Assembly: GCA_029433345.1 (NCBI GenBank)
Contig: JAQTHY010000002.1
Location: 1-64,000, forward strand
Direction: 5' to 3'
Origin: Orbaceae bacterium ESL0727
GTDB lineage: Bacteria > Pseudomonadota > Gammaproteobacteria > Enterobacterales > Orbaceae
Length of the DNA stretch: 64,000 bases
A program made the translations under genes and the position numbers. This document shows, piece by piece, positions 45,105 through 55,030 of this stretch (its first letter is position 1; every line of letters starts with the position of its first letter). The notes under the pieces were generated by a model. It was not told where the DNA came from. It did no database searches and worked only from the letters and a program-made list of their open reading frames with translations.

Positions 45105-46955
45105 ATGCCGAAATATCGTTCAGCAATATCCATTGAAGGCCGGAATATGGCAGGTGCCCGCGCCTTGTGGCGTGCGACAGGTGTAAAAAATGAAGATTTT
45201 GGTAAACCCATCATCGCTGTAGTCAACTCATTTACCCAATTTGTACCAGGGCATGTTCATCTAAAAGATATCGGCCAACTGGTAGCAAAACATATTGAGC
45301 AGGCTGGTGGTATTGCCAAAGAATTTAATACTATTGCGGTTGATGATGGTATTGCTATGGGGCATGGCGGTATGCTTTATTCGCTACCTTCACGAGAATT
45401 AATTGCTGATTCTGTCGAATACATGGTCAATGCGCATTGTGCTGATGCCATGGTTTGTATTTCAAACTGTGATAAAATCACCCCGGGAATGTTAATGGCT
45501 GCTTTACGCCTGAATATTCCCGTTATTTTTGTTTCGGGTGGACCGATGGAAGCCGGTAAAACCAAGCTATCGGATAAAATCATCAAACTCGATCTGATCG
45601 ACGCCATGATCCAAAGTGCTAATCCTAATGTCAGCGATACTGAGAGTGAAAAGATTGAAGAATCAGCTTGTCCAACGTGTGGTTCTTGCTCTGGTATGTT
45701 TACCGCGAATTCGATGAACTGTTTAACTGAAGCACTTGGACTAGCGCTCCCCGGCAATGGTTCATTGGTGGCAACGCATAAACAGCGCGAAAACTTATTT
45801 ATCGAAGCGGCACAGCGCATTGTTGATATCACGAAACGTTATTATGAACAAGGTGATGAATCTTATCTACCTCGCAACATTGCCACCAAAGCTGCATACG
45901 AAAATGCCATGTCATTAGATATTGCCATGGGTGGATCGACTAATACCGTCTTGCATTTATTGGCAACAGCCCAAGAAGGCGAGGTGGATTTCACTATGTC
46001 AGATATCGACCGACTTTCTCGCCGTGTTCCACATTTATGCAAAGTGGCGCCAAGTACTCAGCTCTATCATATGGAAGATGTTCATCGTGCCGGTGGTGTG
46101 ATGGCTATTTTAGCGGAACTGGATAGAGCGGGTCTCCTTAATCGCAATGTGCATAACGTGTTAGGTTTGTCGCTAGAAGAAGAGTTAGCGCACTATGATA
46201 TTATGCAAACGCAAGATGAAAAAGTGAAAAAAATGTACCGTAGTGGCCCTGCAGGTATTCGCACGACAAAAGCTTTTTCACAAGATTGCTATTGGGATAG
46301 CTTAGATCAAGATCGTCAAAACGGTTGTATCCGCGATAAAGCCCATGCTTACAGCCAAGATGGTGGACTGGCAACACTGTATGGCAATGTTGCGCTTGAT
46401 GGCGCGATTGTCAAAACAGCGGGTGTGGCGGCAGAAAATTTAGTGTTCCGTGGTCCGGCAAAAGTTTATGAAAGCCAAGAAGATGCCGTAGATGCTATTT
46501 TAGGTGGTCGCGTTGTGGCCGGTGATGTGGTTGTGATTATTTATGAAGGGCCGAAAGGTGGACCAGGAATGCAAGAGATGCTTTACCCAACCAGCTATTT
46601 GAAATCGATGGGATTAGGTAAGAAATGTGCATTAATTACGGATGGCCGTTTTTCAGGTGGATCATCAGGATTGTCGATTGGCCATATTTCACCCGAAGCC
46701 GCTAATGGCGGTATTATTGGGCTTGTGCGTAATGGCGATATTATCGACATTGATATTCCAAACCGTAAATTAGTTTTAGATGTACCGGATGATGAACTCG
46801 ATAGACGTCGTGTCGCTGAATTAGAACGCGGTGATAAAGCGTTTACGCCGCATAATCGGGATCGTTATGTCTCTTATGCATTAAAAGCGTATGCTAGCCT
46901 AGCGACTAGTGCAGATAAAGGTGCGGTACGCGATAAAACTAAATTAGGTCGGTAA
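45105..46955 (+). CDS. ilvD: Dihydroxy-acid dehydratase
   Basis: 616 residues, equal to E. coli. Iron-sulfur ligands in [13 protein letters not shown] and [30 protein letters not shown] and GGPGMQEML are also present. Dehydrates dihydroxy acids to the keto acids used by IlvE. GGGAG upstream. Intergenic DNA before it (44847-45104) has an imperfect GTCGGTAG/CTACCGAT inverted repeat. Confidence 0.96.
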   Translation: MPKYRSAISIEGRNMAGARALWRATGVKNEDFGKPIIAVVNSFTQFVPGHVHLKDIGQLVAKHIEQAGGIAKEFNTIAVDDGIAMGHGGMLYSLPSRELIADSVEYMVNAHCADAMVCISNCDKITPGMLMAALRLNIPVIFVSGGPMEAGKTKLSDKIIKLDLIDAMIQSANPNVSDTESEKIEESACPTCGSCSGMFTANSMNCLTEALGLALPGNGSLVATHKQRENLFIEAAQRIVDITKRYYEQGDESYLPRNIATKAAYENAMSLDIAMGGSTNTVLHLLATAQEGEVDFTMSDIDRLSRRVPHLCKVAPSTQLYHMEDVHRAGGVMAILAELDRAGLLNRNVHNVLGLSLEEELAHYDIMQTQDEKVKKMYRSGPAGIRTTKAFSQDCYWDSLDQDRQNGCIRDKAHAYSQDGGLATLYGNVALDGAIVKTAGVAAENLVFRGPAKVYESQEDAVDAILGGRVVAGDVVVIIYEGPKGGPGMQEMLYPTSYLKSMGLGKKCALITDGRFSGGSSGLSIGHISPEAANGGIIGLVRNGDIIDIDIPNRKLVLDVPDDELDRRRVAELERGDKAFTPHNRDRYVSYALKAYASLATSADKGAVRDKTKLGR

Positions 46956-46994
46956 CCACCTGACAAAGTAACAGGTATAACACATTAATCTGGA

Positions 46995-47030
46995 TGGTGC
47001 AGAACAAGCACAAGCACAAGCACAAAAATA
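46995..47030. repeat. ACAAGC hexamer repeat after ilvD
   Basis: Three copies of ACAAGC/ACAAGCA in the ilvD-ilvA gap (about 47001-47025). Confidence 0.6.
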
Positions 47031-47164
47031 AAGTTATTGCGCCATGCTTAATAAAACATTTTATCTATGCCGCTGATCACCTTGGTGGCATAGATGAACG
47101 CATGGTAAGAACACCATTTCGATGAGTAATGGCTATACATAACATAACAGAAAGGTTTGATAAA

Positions 47165-48727
47165 ATGACTCAGAAAACATCTGTGCAAACAGAACAAAAT
47201 AACAAAGAGTTAACCGGTGCTGACTATTTAAAAGCGACATTATGTGCTGCAGTATACGACATTGCACAAGTTACCCCACTTGAAGAGATGGAAAAAATTT
47301 CTGCCCGCGTTGACAATCAAGTGTTTGTGAAACGTGAAGATAGGCAACTGGTGCATAGTTTTAAAATTCGCGGTGCACAAGCGATGATCGCCAGCCTAAC
47401 CGAAGAAGAACGTAAACGTGGTGTGATTGCTGCATCGGCGGGGAATCATGCGCAAGGTGTAGCACTGTCTGCCAGTAAATTGGGCATTAACTCACTGATT
47501 GTCATGCCACTGACTACCGCGGATATCAAAGTGGAAGCGGTCAAAAGTTTTGGTGGCGAAGTGCTGCTTTATGGTGCCAATTTTGACGAAGCCAAAGCCA
47601 AAGCGATTGAGCTTGTAAAAGAGCAAAATCGTGTTTTTATTCCGCCGTTTGATCATCCATTAGTGATTGCAGGTCAGGGCAGTATTGCTATGGAACTGCT
47701 CCAACAAAATCCAAAACTGGATCGTATTTTTGTTCCAGTGGGTGGAGGTGGATTAGCCGCTGGTGTTGCAGTGATCATTAAACAAATTATGCCATCGATC
47801 AAAGTCATTGCAGTGGAACCAACCGATTCTGCCTGCCTAAAAGCGGCATTAGAAGCGGGGAAACCGGTTGATTTAAATCGTGTCGGGTTGTTTGCCGAAG
47901 GGGTTGCGGTTAAACGTATTGGCGATGAAACCTTTAGATTATGTCAACAATACATTGACGATATAGTGACCGTCGATAGTGATGAAATTTGTGCCGCGGT
48001 TAAGGATCTATTTGATGACGTTAGAGCTATTGCGGAACCGTCGGGTGCGGTTGCGTTAGCCGGCTTGAAGAAATATGTTGCACAACATAATATTCATGGT
48101 GAAAAACTGGCCCATATTTTATCGGGTGCAAACCTAAACTTCCATAGTTTACGCTATATCTCTGAACGTTGTGAACTTGGCGAAAAACGTGAAGCACTGT
48201 TAGCGGTCACCATTCCTGAACAAAAAGGCAGTTTTTTAAGTTTCTGCCAACTTTTAGGTGGTCGATCTGTGACGGAATTTAACTATCGTTATCACGATGA
48301 AAAGTCAGCCTGTATTTTTGTCGGGGTACACATCAGTAAACCGAGCGAAAAAGAAGCCTTGATTCATGAGTTGCGAACTGCCGGTTATCAAGTTGTTGAT
48401 CTGACTGATGATGAGATGGCAAAACTACATGTACGTTATATGATAGGTGGTAAACCTTGCAACGCCATCAAAGAACAAGTCTATAGTTTTGAATTTCCTG
48501 AATCACAAGGCGCGTTGCTTAAATTCTTAAAAACATTAGGCACCAATTGGAATATCTCCATGTTCCATTATCGTAGTCACGGAACAGATTATGGACGAGT
48601 ATTAGCCGCGTTTGAAGTAGAAGGCAACAATCTTGAATTTGGTAAACATCTTGCCGAATTAGGCTATGATTGCCACAATGAGACAGCGGATCCTTCACTT
48701 AAGATGTTTTTAACCAACCAACCTTAA
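47165..48727 (+). CDS. ilvA: Threonine deaminase, biosynthetic
   Basis: 520 residues from ATG 47165 (GAAAGG upstream); an ATG at 47129 lacks a site. Makes 2-oxobutyrate from threonine. PLP lysine in HSFKIRGAQAM; SAGNHAQGVALSA; PVGGGGLAAGVAV. Two C-terminal ACT-like domains (from about 340) bind isoleucine and valine for feedback. Last gene of the operon. Confidence 0.95.
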   Translation: MTQKTSVQTEQNNKELTGADYLKATLCAAVYDIAQVTPLEEMEKISARVDNQVFVKREDRQLVHSFKIRGAQAMIASLTEEERKRGVIAASAGNHAQGVALSASKLGINSLIVMPLTTADIKVEAVKSFGGEVLLYGANFDEAKAKAIELVKEQNRVFIPPFDHPLVIAGQGSIAMELLQQNPKLDRIFVPVGGGGLAAGVAVIIKQIMPSIKVIAVEPTDSACLKAALEAGKPVDLNRVGLFAEGVAVKRIGDETFRLCQQYIDDIVTVDSDEICAAVKDLFDDVRAIAEPSGAVALAGLKKYVAQHNIHGEKLAHILSGANLNFHSLRYISERCELGEKREALLAVTIPEQKGSFLSFCQLLGGRSVTEFNYRYHDEKSACIFVGVHISKPSEKEALIHELRTAGYQVVDLTDDEMAKLHVRYMIGGKPCNAIKEQVYSFEFPESQGALLKFLKTLGTNWNISMFHYRSHGTDYGRVLAAFEVEGNNLEFGKHLAELGYDCHNETADPSLKMFLTNQP

Positions 48728-49125
48728 CGGTTTATTGGTCATATTCACTGTTATTATCATTCTTGATAATCATACTATTTCGCCGGCTATGGTCGGCGGA
48801 ATCTGCTATTTGATTCTCTTTTTCACCGCTGCGTTATGTCTAGTCTATCCTAAACTCTTTTATATCCTAAACGGCCATAAGCTTGGATCATGCACATGCA
48901 TTGTGATGTCCTAAATGTGAGCCTTATTCTGTTTAACAGCGCGCCCAAAATTTAGGGAAAAGATTGTTTCCTTCCATAAAAAATAATTCGGTAAATGTGA
49001 TGGTAGCTTTATCACAAAACACGAAATAATATGAAGATTTATCAATAAATTTGTTCTATATTAAGGCTTCCAGTTATCGATAAACATAAATCGTCAATGA
49101 TTATCCGAGGTAAGGAGTATAAGTG
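48728..49125. other. Intergenic region ilvA-gcd
   Basis: Short stem CGCCG..CGGCG at 48781-48798 without T run; may end ilv transcription weakly. The rest is AT-rich and should contain the gcd promoter; none stands out. Confidence 0.35.
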
Positions 49126-51504
49126 ATGCAAATAACGGGATTTCGTAAGTTTTATTTATGGCTAGTTGCCATAATTTTATTGGCGAGTGGTCTATTCTTG
49201 ACTATTCATGGCGTGCGACTTATCGCATTGGGTGGAAGTTGGTATTTCGTTTTGATGGGCATTGTTCAGATTATTGCTGCTATTTTGCTGTTTAGAAAAA
49301 ATCCTCGCGGCGCGCGTTTATACGGTATTGCCTATTTATTAACAATTATTTGGGCACTGTATGAAGTGGGATTACAGTTCTGGCCACTCTTCTCGCGTTT
49401 GGCTGTTTTTGGTGGCTTGGCGATGTTAGTTGCCTTTGCTTATCCAATGCTCGTGCAAGCCAAAGATCACACAACAGGTCATGGCGGTTATAAATTAGGT
49501 TTCTTACTGGCGATATTGTTGGCTATTTCAGTGGGATTGATGTTTAAAGAACATAATGTTATTCGTAATCCAGTTGATTTGGCGATGAAAACCTTAACCG
49601 ATAACGAAGCGCCATTAGATTGGCAGCAATATGCGAATACCACGATGGGCACACGGTTTTCTGGCGCTGATCAAATCACGAAACAGAACATCAATCAGTT
49701 GCAAGTGGCGTGGACTTATCATACCGGGTATGTGCCATCTAATAGCGGTTCTGGGCCGGAAGATCAAGATACCCCTTTGCAGATTAAAGATAGCGTCTAT
49801 TTATGTACCCCAACCAATGTTGTGATCGCTTTAGATGCAGATAGTGGTCAGCAAAAATGGCGTTACGATCCACAAGCGACATCACCAAATTGGCAGCGTT
49901 GTCGAGGATTAGCGTATTATGAGGATAAACCAGATAATAAAGCGGCGAAGAGTGACGCAAGCAATACCGGTACCGCGAAAGCGTGTGCGGCTCGTATTAT
50001 TATGAATACCATTGATGCAAGATTAATGGCGATTGATGCCGAAACAGGTCAGTTGTGTGATGATTTTGGTACAAAAGGTGTTGTTGATCTAAAGACCAAT
50101 ATGGGGGATATTCCGCCAGGTTATTATGAACCAACTGCCGCGCCATTAGTGGCCAATGACGTTATTGTGATTGGCGGCCGTGTGGCGGATAATTTTTCGG
50201 TCGGCGAACCCGGTGGTGTTGTGCGGGCGTTTGATGTGCACACAGGTAACTTGGTCTGGGCATGGGATCCCGGTAACCCTTCTATTACCAATGTACCGCC
50301 AACCAACCAAATTTACACACGTGGTACGGTGAATGTTTGGGCGACGATGGCTTATGATCCACAGTTAGATCTTGTCTATGCCCCAACTGGTAATGCGACA
50401 CCTGACTTTTTTGGTGGTGAAAGAACCCAATATGATAATGAATATAATTCATCGATTGTGGCGTTAGATCGCAAGACAGGTAAAATTCGTTGGACATTTA
50501 GAACTGTTAATCATGATTTATGGGATTATGATTTGCCATCGCAACCGCTATTATATGATGTCCCTGATGGGAATGGCGGCGTGTTAAAAGCACTTGTCCA
50601 AACCACTAAATCAGGCGAAATCTTTATGATTAATCGCGAAACCGGCCAACCGATCACCGAAGTACAAGAAAAGCCGGTACCACAAGGCGATGTTAAGGGT
50701 GAATATTACGCGAAAACACAGCCGTTTTCAGTTGGGATGCCATCAATTGGTAATGAAACTTTGACAGAACAAGATATGTGGGGGGCTACTCCTTATGATC
50801 AATTGCTTTGCCGTATTGATTTTGTGGGATCTGTCTACCATGGACTGTTTACGCCACCCCATATGCGTAAAACCTTGCAATATCCTGGATCACTGGGTGG
50901 TATGAACTGGGGAAGTGTCGCGGTTGATCCGCAAACCAATCTCATGTTTGTCAATGATATGCGTATTGGCCTCACTAACTGGATGATTCCTCAAGAAAAT
51001 ATTCCAAAGAACGCCAGTGGTATCGAAATGGGGATTGTGCCGCAAAAAGGGACGCCCTATGGTGCGATGCGACTCAGATTTATCTCGGCTTTAGGGGTAC
51101 CTTGCCAAAAACCGCCTTATGGTACGATGACCGCGATTGATCTTAATTCGCATCAAATTGTGTGGCAAAAACCGCTAGGTACAGTAATGGATACCGGTAT
51201 TCTTGGTATTCCAATGCATTTACCAGCACCCATTGGTATGCCAACGATTGGTGGGCCGATGGCGACGAAATCAGGATTACTCTTTTTTGCCGCAACACAA
51301 GATTTTTACTTACGCGCATTTGATTCCTTAACTGGGGAAGAAGTGTGGAAAGCCCGTTTACCGGTAGGGAGCCAAGGCACCCCAATGACCTATATTTCGC
51401 CAAAAACAAATAAACAATATATTGTTATTTCAGCCAGTGGCGCAAGGCAGTCTCCTGTTCGGGGTGATTATGTCATTGCCTATGCATTGCCCGATAAACG
51501 GTAA
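49126..51504 (+). CDS. gcd: Membrane PQQ-dependent glucose dehydrogenase
   Basis: 792 residues (E. coli 796). Five membrane helices in the first 145 residues, then an eight-bladed quinoprotein propeller in the periplasm with MGTRFSGADQI, HDLWDYDLPSQPLL and MNWGSVAVDPQ. Oxidises glucose to gluconolactone and feeds electrons to ubiquinone. Needs PQQ; no pqq genes are in the window. AAGGAG before the start (GTG 49123 or ATG 49126). Contains a 15-residue Lys/Ala/Thr-rich insertion near 270. Confidence 0.93.
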   Translation: MQITGFRKFYLWLVAIILLASGLFLTIHGVRLIALGGSWYFVLMGIVQIIAAILLFRKNPRGARLYGIAYLLTIIWALYEVGLQFWPLFSRLAVFGGLAMLVAFAYPMLVQAKDHTTGHGGYKLGFLLAILLAISVGLMFKEHNVIRNPVDLAMKTLTDNEAPLDWQQYANTTMGTRFSGADQITKQNINQLQVAWTYHTGYVPSNSGSGPEDQDTPLQIKDSVYLCTPTNVVIALDADSGQQKWRYDPQATSPNWQRCRGLAYYEDKPDNKAAKSDASNTGTAKACAARIIMNTIDARLMAIDAETGQLCDDFGTKGVVDLKTNMGDIPPGYYEPTAAPLVANDVIVIGGRVADNFSVGEPGGVVRAFDVHTGNLVWAWDPGNPSITNVPPTNQIYTRGTVNVWATMAYDPQLDLVYAPTGNATPDFFGGERTQYDNEYNSSIVALDRKTGKIRWTFRTVNHDLWDYDLPSQPLLYDVPDGNGGVLKALVQTTKSGEIFMINRETGQPITEVQEKPVPQGDVKGEYYAKTQPFSVGMPSIGNETLTEQDMWGATPYDQLLCRIDFVGSVYHGLFTPPHMRKTLQYPGSLGGMNWGSVAVDPQTNLMFVNDMRIGLTNWMIPQENIPKNASGIEMGIVPQKGTPYGAMRLRFISALGVPCQKPPYGTMTAIDLNSHQIVWQKPLGTVMDTGILGIPMHLPAPIGMPTIGGPMATKSGLLFFAATQDFYLRAFDSLTGEEVWKARLPVGSQGTPMTYISPKTNKQYIVISASGARQSPVRGDYVIAYALPDKR

Positions 51505-52257
51505 TCAAACTGACAGATTGCGCAAGATAGTTGCCGTAATATAGTCTGCTAAGTAACGTGAAAATGCCAGCCATGATAGCTGGCATTTTTTTGTGATTAC
51601 ATCAATCAGGTAAAGGGACTGGGTAGATTGGGGTTGCATATCACTAATGCATATAATTAATGATCTCATGATACAGTGAATAACATCGTGCATTAAGCAA
51701 CAGAAATTGGCAAAATTTTATCTGAATGTTTCAGAACTATACTATGTTTATGTAAGAACTATGTTTATGTAAAATAATCACGGGTAGATTCAAGTACGAA
51801 GTGTGAATCCCTTTTTGTAAAAAACGCGTTTAAGTAAACTATGTTAGCTAAATTTACCTAAGAAAACTGATTGAAATGGATAGCAGTTCTGAAAGATCTT
51901 AACATCATCCTCATTACTGTCTCTTTGCGATGCTGTTATACAAACAAACGTATAAAAATAGAAGTGATCCAAATAGACATAATAAAAATACCCGTGATAA
52001 AAACGGTACAAGATAGGTTGCAATCCGGTAAAAAAACGGTATCTAACACTATTTCGATGATGACAGTGACTCGAATAGTTGAAAGTCAGAATGATAACAA
52101 TATGATATCGCTATGTTTTCCATCATAAAAAATGCGATCACCTAATGGCATGGAGAAATATGCAAAGAAAACTATATTTTTTTAACAAATTTGTAACGCA
52201 ATTTGTTAAAATAAGAAAATATTAAAACTATTATTCATTTGTGTATTTGGAGCTAAA
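51505..52257. other. Gap gcd-sspA
   Basis: 753 bp. Holds the gcd terminator and a 17-bp tandem pair ACTATGTTTATGTAAGA/AA (51741-51774). No convincing gene; the 85-codon frame at 51871 is low complexity and lacks a site. The sspA promoter should lie near 52190-52240; AT-rich. Confidence 0.5.
51561..51592 (+). terminator. Strong terminator after gcd
   Basis: AAAATGCCAGC (51561-51571) pairs with GCTGGCATTTTT (51579-51590), loop CATGATA, T7. Works on both strands. Confidence 0.9.
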
Positions 52258-52899
52258 ATGGTTGTTGCTGTTAATAAGCGTTCTGTGATGACGTTATTTT
52301 GTAATACGACGGATATCTATGGTCATCAGATTCGTTTTGTATTGGCAGAAAAAGGCGTCACTGCTGAAATTGAATTTGTTGATGCCAAAAATCTACCGCA
52401 AGAGTTATTAGATCTTAATCCGTATGGCACTATTCCTACCCTAATTGATCGTGACCTCACGCTGTATGAACCCCATATTGCCCTTGAATATCTTGATGAA
52501 CGTTTCCCTCATCCGCCATTAATGCCGGTCTATCCGATTGTCCGTGCCAATTCGCGTTTAACCATGTACCGTATGAAAAAAGAGTGGTATAGCGCGTACG
52601 AAACTATCATGGCTGATCCGCAATCTGATGCGGCCAAAATTGCCCGTAAAAATCTGTTAGAAGATTTAGTTGCGGTATCGGTGATTTTTAAAGAAAAAGC
52701 CTATTTTATGAATGATGATTTCACTTTATGTGATTGCTATTTTGCGCCGCTCTTATGGCGTTTGCCATTACTGGGTATTGAGCTGCCTAAAGTGGCAGAA
52801 AAACATTATCTTCCTTATATGGCGCGTGTATTTGAACGTCCGGCTTTCATTCATTCTTTGACTGAAGACGAAAAGAAGATTCGTGCACAAAACAGTTAA
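52258..52899 (+). CDS. sspA: Stringent starvation protein A
   Basis: 213 residues. GST fold, N-terminal KRSVMTLFCNTTDIYGHQIR and LEYLDERFPHPPLMPVYPI match E. coli SspA almost residue by residue. Binds RNA polymerase in stress and stationary phase. Its 3' end is repeated in tandem behind the stop (52889-52930). sspB follows after 250 bp, more than in E. coli. Confidence 0.95.
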   Translation: MVVAVNKRSVMTLFCNTTDIYGHQIRFVLAEKGVTAEIEFVDAKNLPQELLDLNPYGTIPTLIDRDLTLYEPHIALEYLDERFPHPPLMPVYPIVRANSRLTMYRMKKEWYSAYETIMADPQSDAAKIARKNLLEDLVAVSVIFKEKAYFMNDDFTLCDCYFAPLLWRLPLLGIELPKVAEKHYLPYMARVFERPAFIHSLTEDEKKIRAQNS

Positions 52900-52930
52900 T
52901 ACAAAACAGTTTAGAGAAAACAGTTAAGGT
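52889..52930. repeat. 14-bp tandem repeat of the sspA 3' end
   Basis: Three units: AAAACAGTTAATAC, AAAACAGTTTAGAG and AAAACAGTTAAGGT. The first contains the sspA stop codon. Confidence 0.85.
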
Positions 52931-53149
52931 AGATAACGGGGTAAGAATATAATCTGTGCCTTTGGGATAGGATAACTGCATACGATCAGTTCTGATCGGC
53001 TGGCTAGATAAGCAAGCCGTGATAAAAAGATTGATAACCTGCGATCCGCCGATAGATTCTTACTCATTTACTGTAGGCACGTAGTTGCGTACCGCTGTTT
53101 TGTCCTGTTTTTGTGCAGTAAACTAATTGAAATAAACGAGAATAATCAC

Positions 53150-53545
53150 ATGGATATCATCCAAATGACACCACGTCGCCCTTATATTTTTAGAGCATTT
53201 TATGAGTGGATTTTAGATAATGACTTAACACCTTATGTAGTAGTCGATACCACTATCGACGGTGTGATGGTTCCGCAGGAATTTATCCAAAATAATCAGA
53301 TTATCCTTAATGTGGCGCCACAATCGGTCGGGCAGTATTCGGCTAGTAATGATAAAATCGAATTCAATGCACGGTTTGGCGGCGTTCCGCAACATATTGT
53401 TGTCCCTATGGCGGCGATCGAAGCGATTTATGCGCGTGAAAATAATGTCGGCATTAGCTTTGAAGATGAACCGCAATATGCCGAACCGCAACAGAGCCGT
53501 AAACCCGAGCCAAAACCTGTCAATCCATTTCATATCGTCAAATAA
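53150..53545 (+). CDS. sspB: ClpXP adaptor SspB
   Basis: 131 residues from ATG 53150, giving the conserved start MDIIQMTPRRPYIFRAFYEW. Body FNARFGGVPQHIVVPMAAIEAIYARENN binds ssrA tags; the C-terminal VNPFHIVK is the ClpX-binding tail. Delivers ssrA-tagged proteins to ClpXP. Residues about 115-122 are Gln/Pro-rich linker. Confidence 0.95.
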   Translation: MDIIQMTPRRPYIFRAFYEWILDNDLTPYVVVDTTIDGVMVPQEFIQNNQIILNVAPQSVGQYSASNDKIEFNARFGGVPQHIVVPMAAIEAIYARENNVGISFEDEPQYAEPQQSRKPEPKPVNPFHIVK

Positions 53546-53659
53546 AAGTACTGTTATTCCTATTGCCCTTTTCGACAGGGCATTTTCCGCTGATAGCTGG
53601 CGGAATAGTTGAATGTAAGAGACAAATATCATTTTGAATGGTAATGGGGCCAGCTAGCT

Positions 53660-54823
53660 ATGAATCATGAAATCGAATTAAAATTTGAAATTAATGCGGT
53701 CGATATTGCACCATTAGCCACTTTTTTAACACAATGGGTAGAAAGTGATCACGTCGCTGCCGCGCATCCTTTGGCTGCCATGGGTGACAGAGGTGGTCAG
53801 AAAATCGCCCATGGTGCAGCTACGCCGGCCGCCATTAACCGATTGGCGTTAATCAACCGCTATTATGATACGGCTGATTATTATCTCCGCCAGCACGGTT
53901 ATGGATTGCGTGTCCGGGGGAGTTGCGATAACAATATTGGCTGCAATGACAATCCCGTGTGCCATTCTGAACAGAATGATGAACAGACTGCTAACCTGCA
54001 AAACTATCGCTATGAAATTACCGTAAAACATAGCGGAACCATAACGGCAGGATTACATGAACGCGCCGAATTTAATGCAGACTTACCTAATGCCGAACTC
54101 GACTTATCTGTGTTACCGGCAATAGCCTTCCCACCACAATGTGATATCAAACAGTTGCAACAAAATCTAATCCCCCTTTTTTGTACTAATTTTCGGCGTA
54201 AAACCTGGTTAATTGCCTTTGCGAATAGTGAAATCGAAGTGGCGTTGGATCAAGGCAATATCACCGCACAAGATAAAGTGATGCCGATTCAAGAGCTCGA
54301 GTTAGAGATCAAACAGGGGAATAAACGTGATCTGGTTAATTTTGCGATGGAGTTAAGCCGTTTTCATTTACATCTTTTTTCACAAAGTAAAGCGGCGAGG
54401 GGATATCGATTATACCAAAATCAGCCATTAACCCAAATCGCGATAGGTGCGTCATCGACGACAGCTAATCTATCGGGAAATAACGCAGCAATAACAGATG
54501 AAAAATCAAAAATGGTTGTCATCGGCGAGTCTTATCCGTTATCTCAATTATTACACGACTGGCAACAAAATGAAGAATATGCGTTAGCGAAAGGTGATTT
54601 ATCCGTCTATTTGCAAACGTTAGCACAGGTCAAACAGGCGCTATCTGATTTCCTTGCGTCACAAGGTGATTATAACCTGATGGTGATGTTTGTGAGGTGG
54701 TGCAGTGAATTCCCAGTGACGCCAACGGTCGCCAAATTTGCGTATAGTGAAGTGAATACGCAATTGAAGTTGGCGCTAATCGCGCTTTTATTGACAAAAG
54801 AGTCAACTAAAAATTGCGCATAA
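53660..54823 (+). CDS. ygiF: CYTH-CHAD family inorganic triphosphatase
   Basis: 387 residues. EIELKF at 4-9 is the ExExK motif of CYTH phosphatases; further acidic and basic strands (YRYEITVKH; LELEIKQG) follow. C-terminal 120 residues are helical, a short CHAD-like part. E. coli YgiF (433) also precedes glnE. Residues about 75-115 include an Asn/Gln-rich insertion. AGCTAGCT-rich start region, weak site. Confidence 0.88.
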   Translation: MNHEIELKFEINAVDIAPLATFLTQWVESDHVAAAHPLAAMGDRGGQKIAHGAATPAAINRLALINRYYDTADYYLRQHGYGLRVRGSCDNNIGCNDNPVCHSEQNDEQTANLQNYRYEITVKHSGTITAGLHERAEFNADLPNAELDLSVLPAIAFPPQCDIKQLQQNLIPLFCTNFRRKTWLIAFANSEIEVALDQGNITAQDKVMPIQELELEIKQGNKRDLVNFAMELSRFHLHLFSQSKAARGYRLYQNQPLTQIAIGASSTTANLSGNNAAITDEKSKMVVIGESYPLSQLLHDWQQNEEYALAKGDLSVYLQTLAQVKQALSDFLASQGDYNLMVMFVRWCSEFPVTPTVAKFAYSEVNTQLKLALIALLLTKESTKNCA

Positions 54824-54849
54824 ACGATAGCTATTTTTAAGCTATCGTT
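54823..54849 (+). terminator. Hairpin after ygiF
   Basis: AACGATAGCT (54823-54832) and AGCTATCGTT (54840-54849) form a perfect 10-bp stem. No T run follows. The next 100 bp hold a degenerate GTTCGACCTAAA repeat. Confidence 0.6.
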
Positions 54850-55030
54850 CAGTTCGACCTAAAGTTCGAGCCAAAGTTCTACTTGAGCTCTCGTTAAGTT
54901 TTACCTAAGTTCGACCTGATTTTTTATCTACATTTTTAGTTAAATTGTTACCTAAATTATGACTTAAATTGTTATCTCATTTTTGCTCTAACTATGTTTC
55001 TCCCAAACAATGCTTGAATATAAGGACACC

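Noticed and set aside
51871-52128. 85-codon frame between gcd and sspA
   Set aside because: Ile/Lys/Thr low-complexity, no ribosome site, no similarity recognised.
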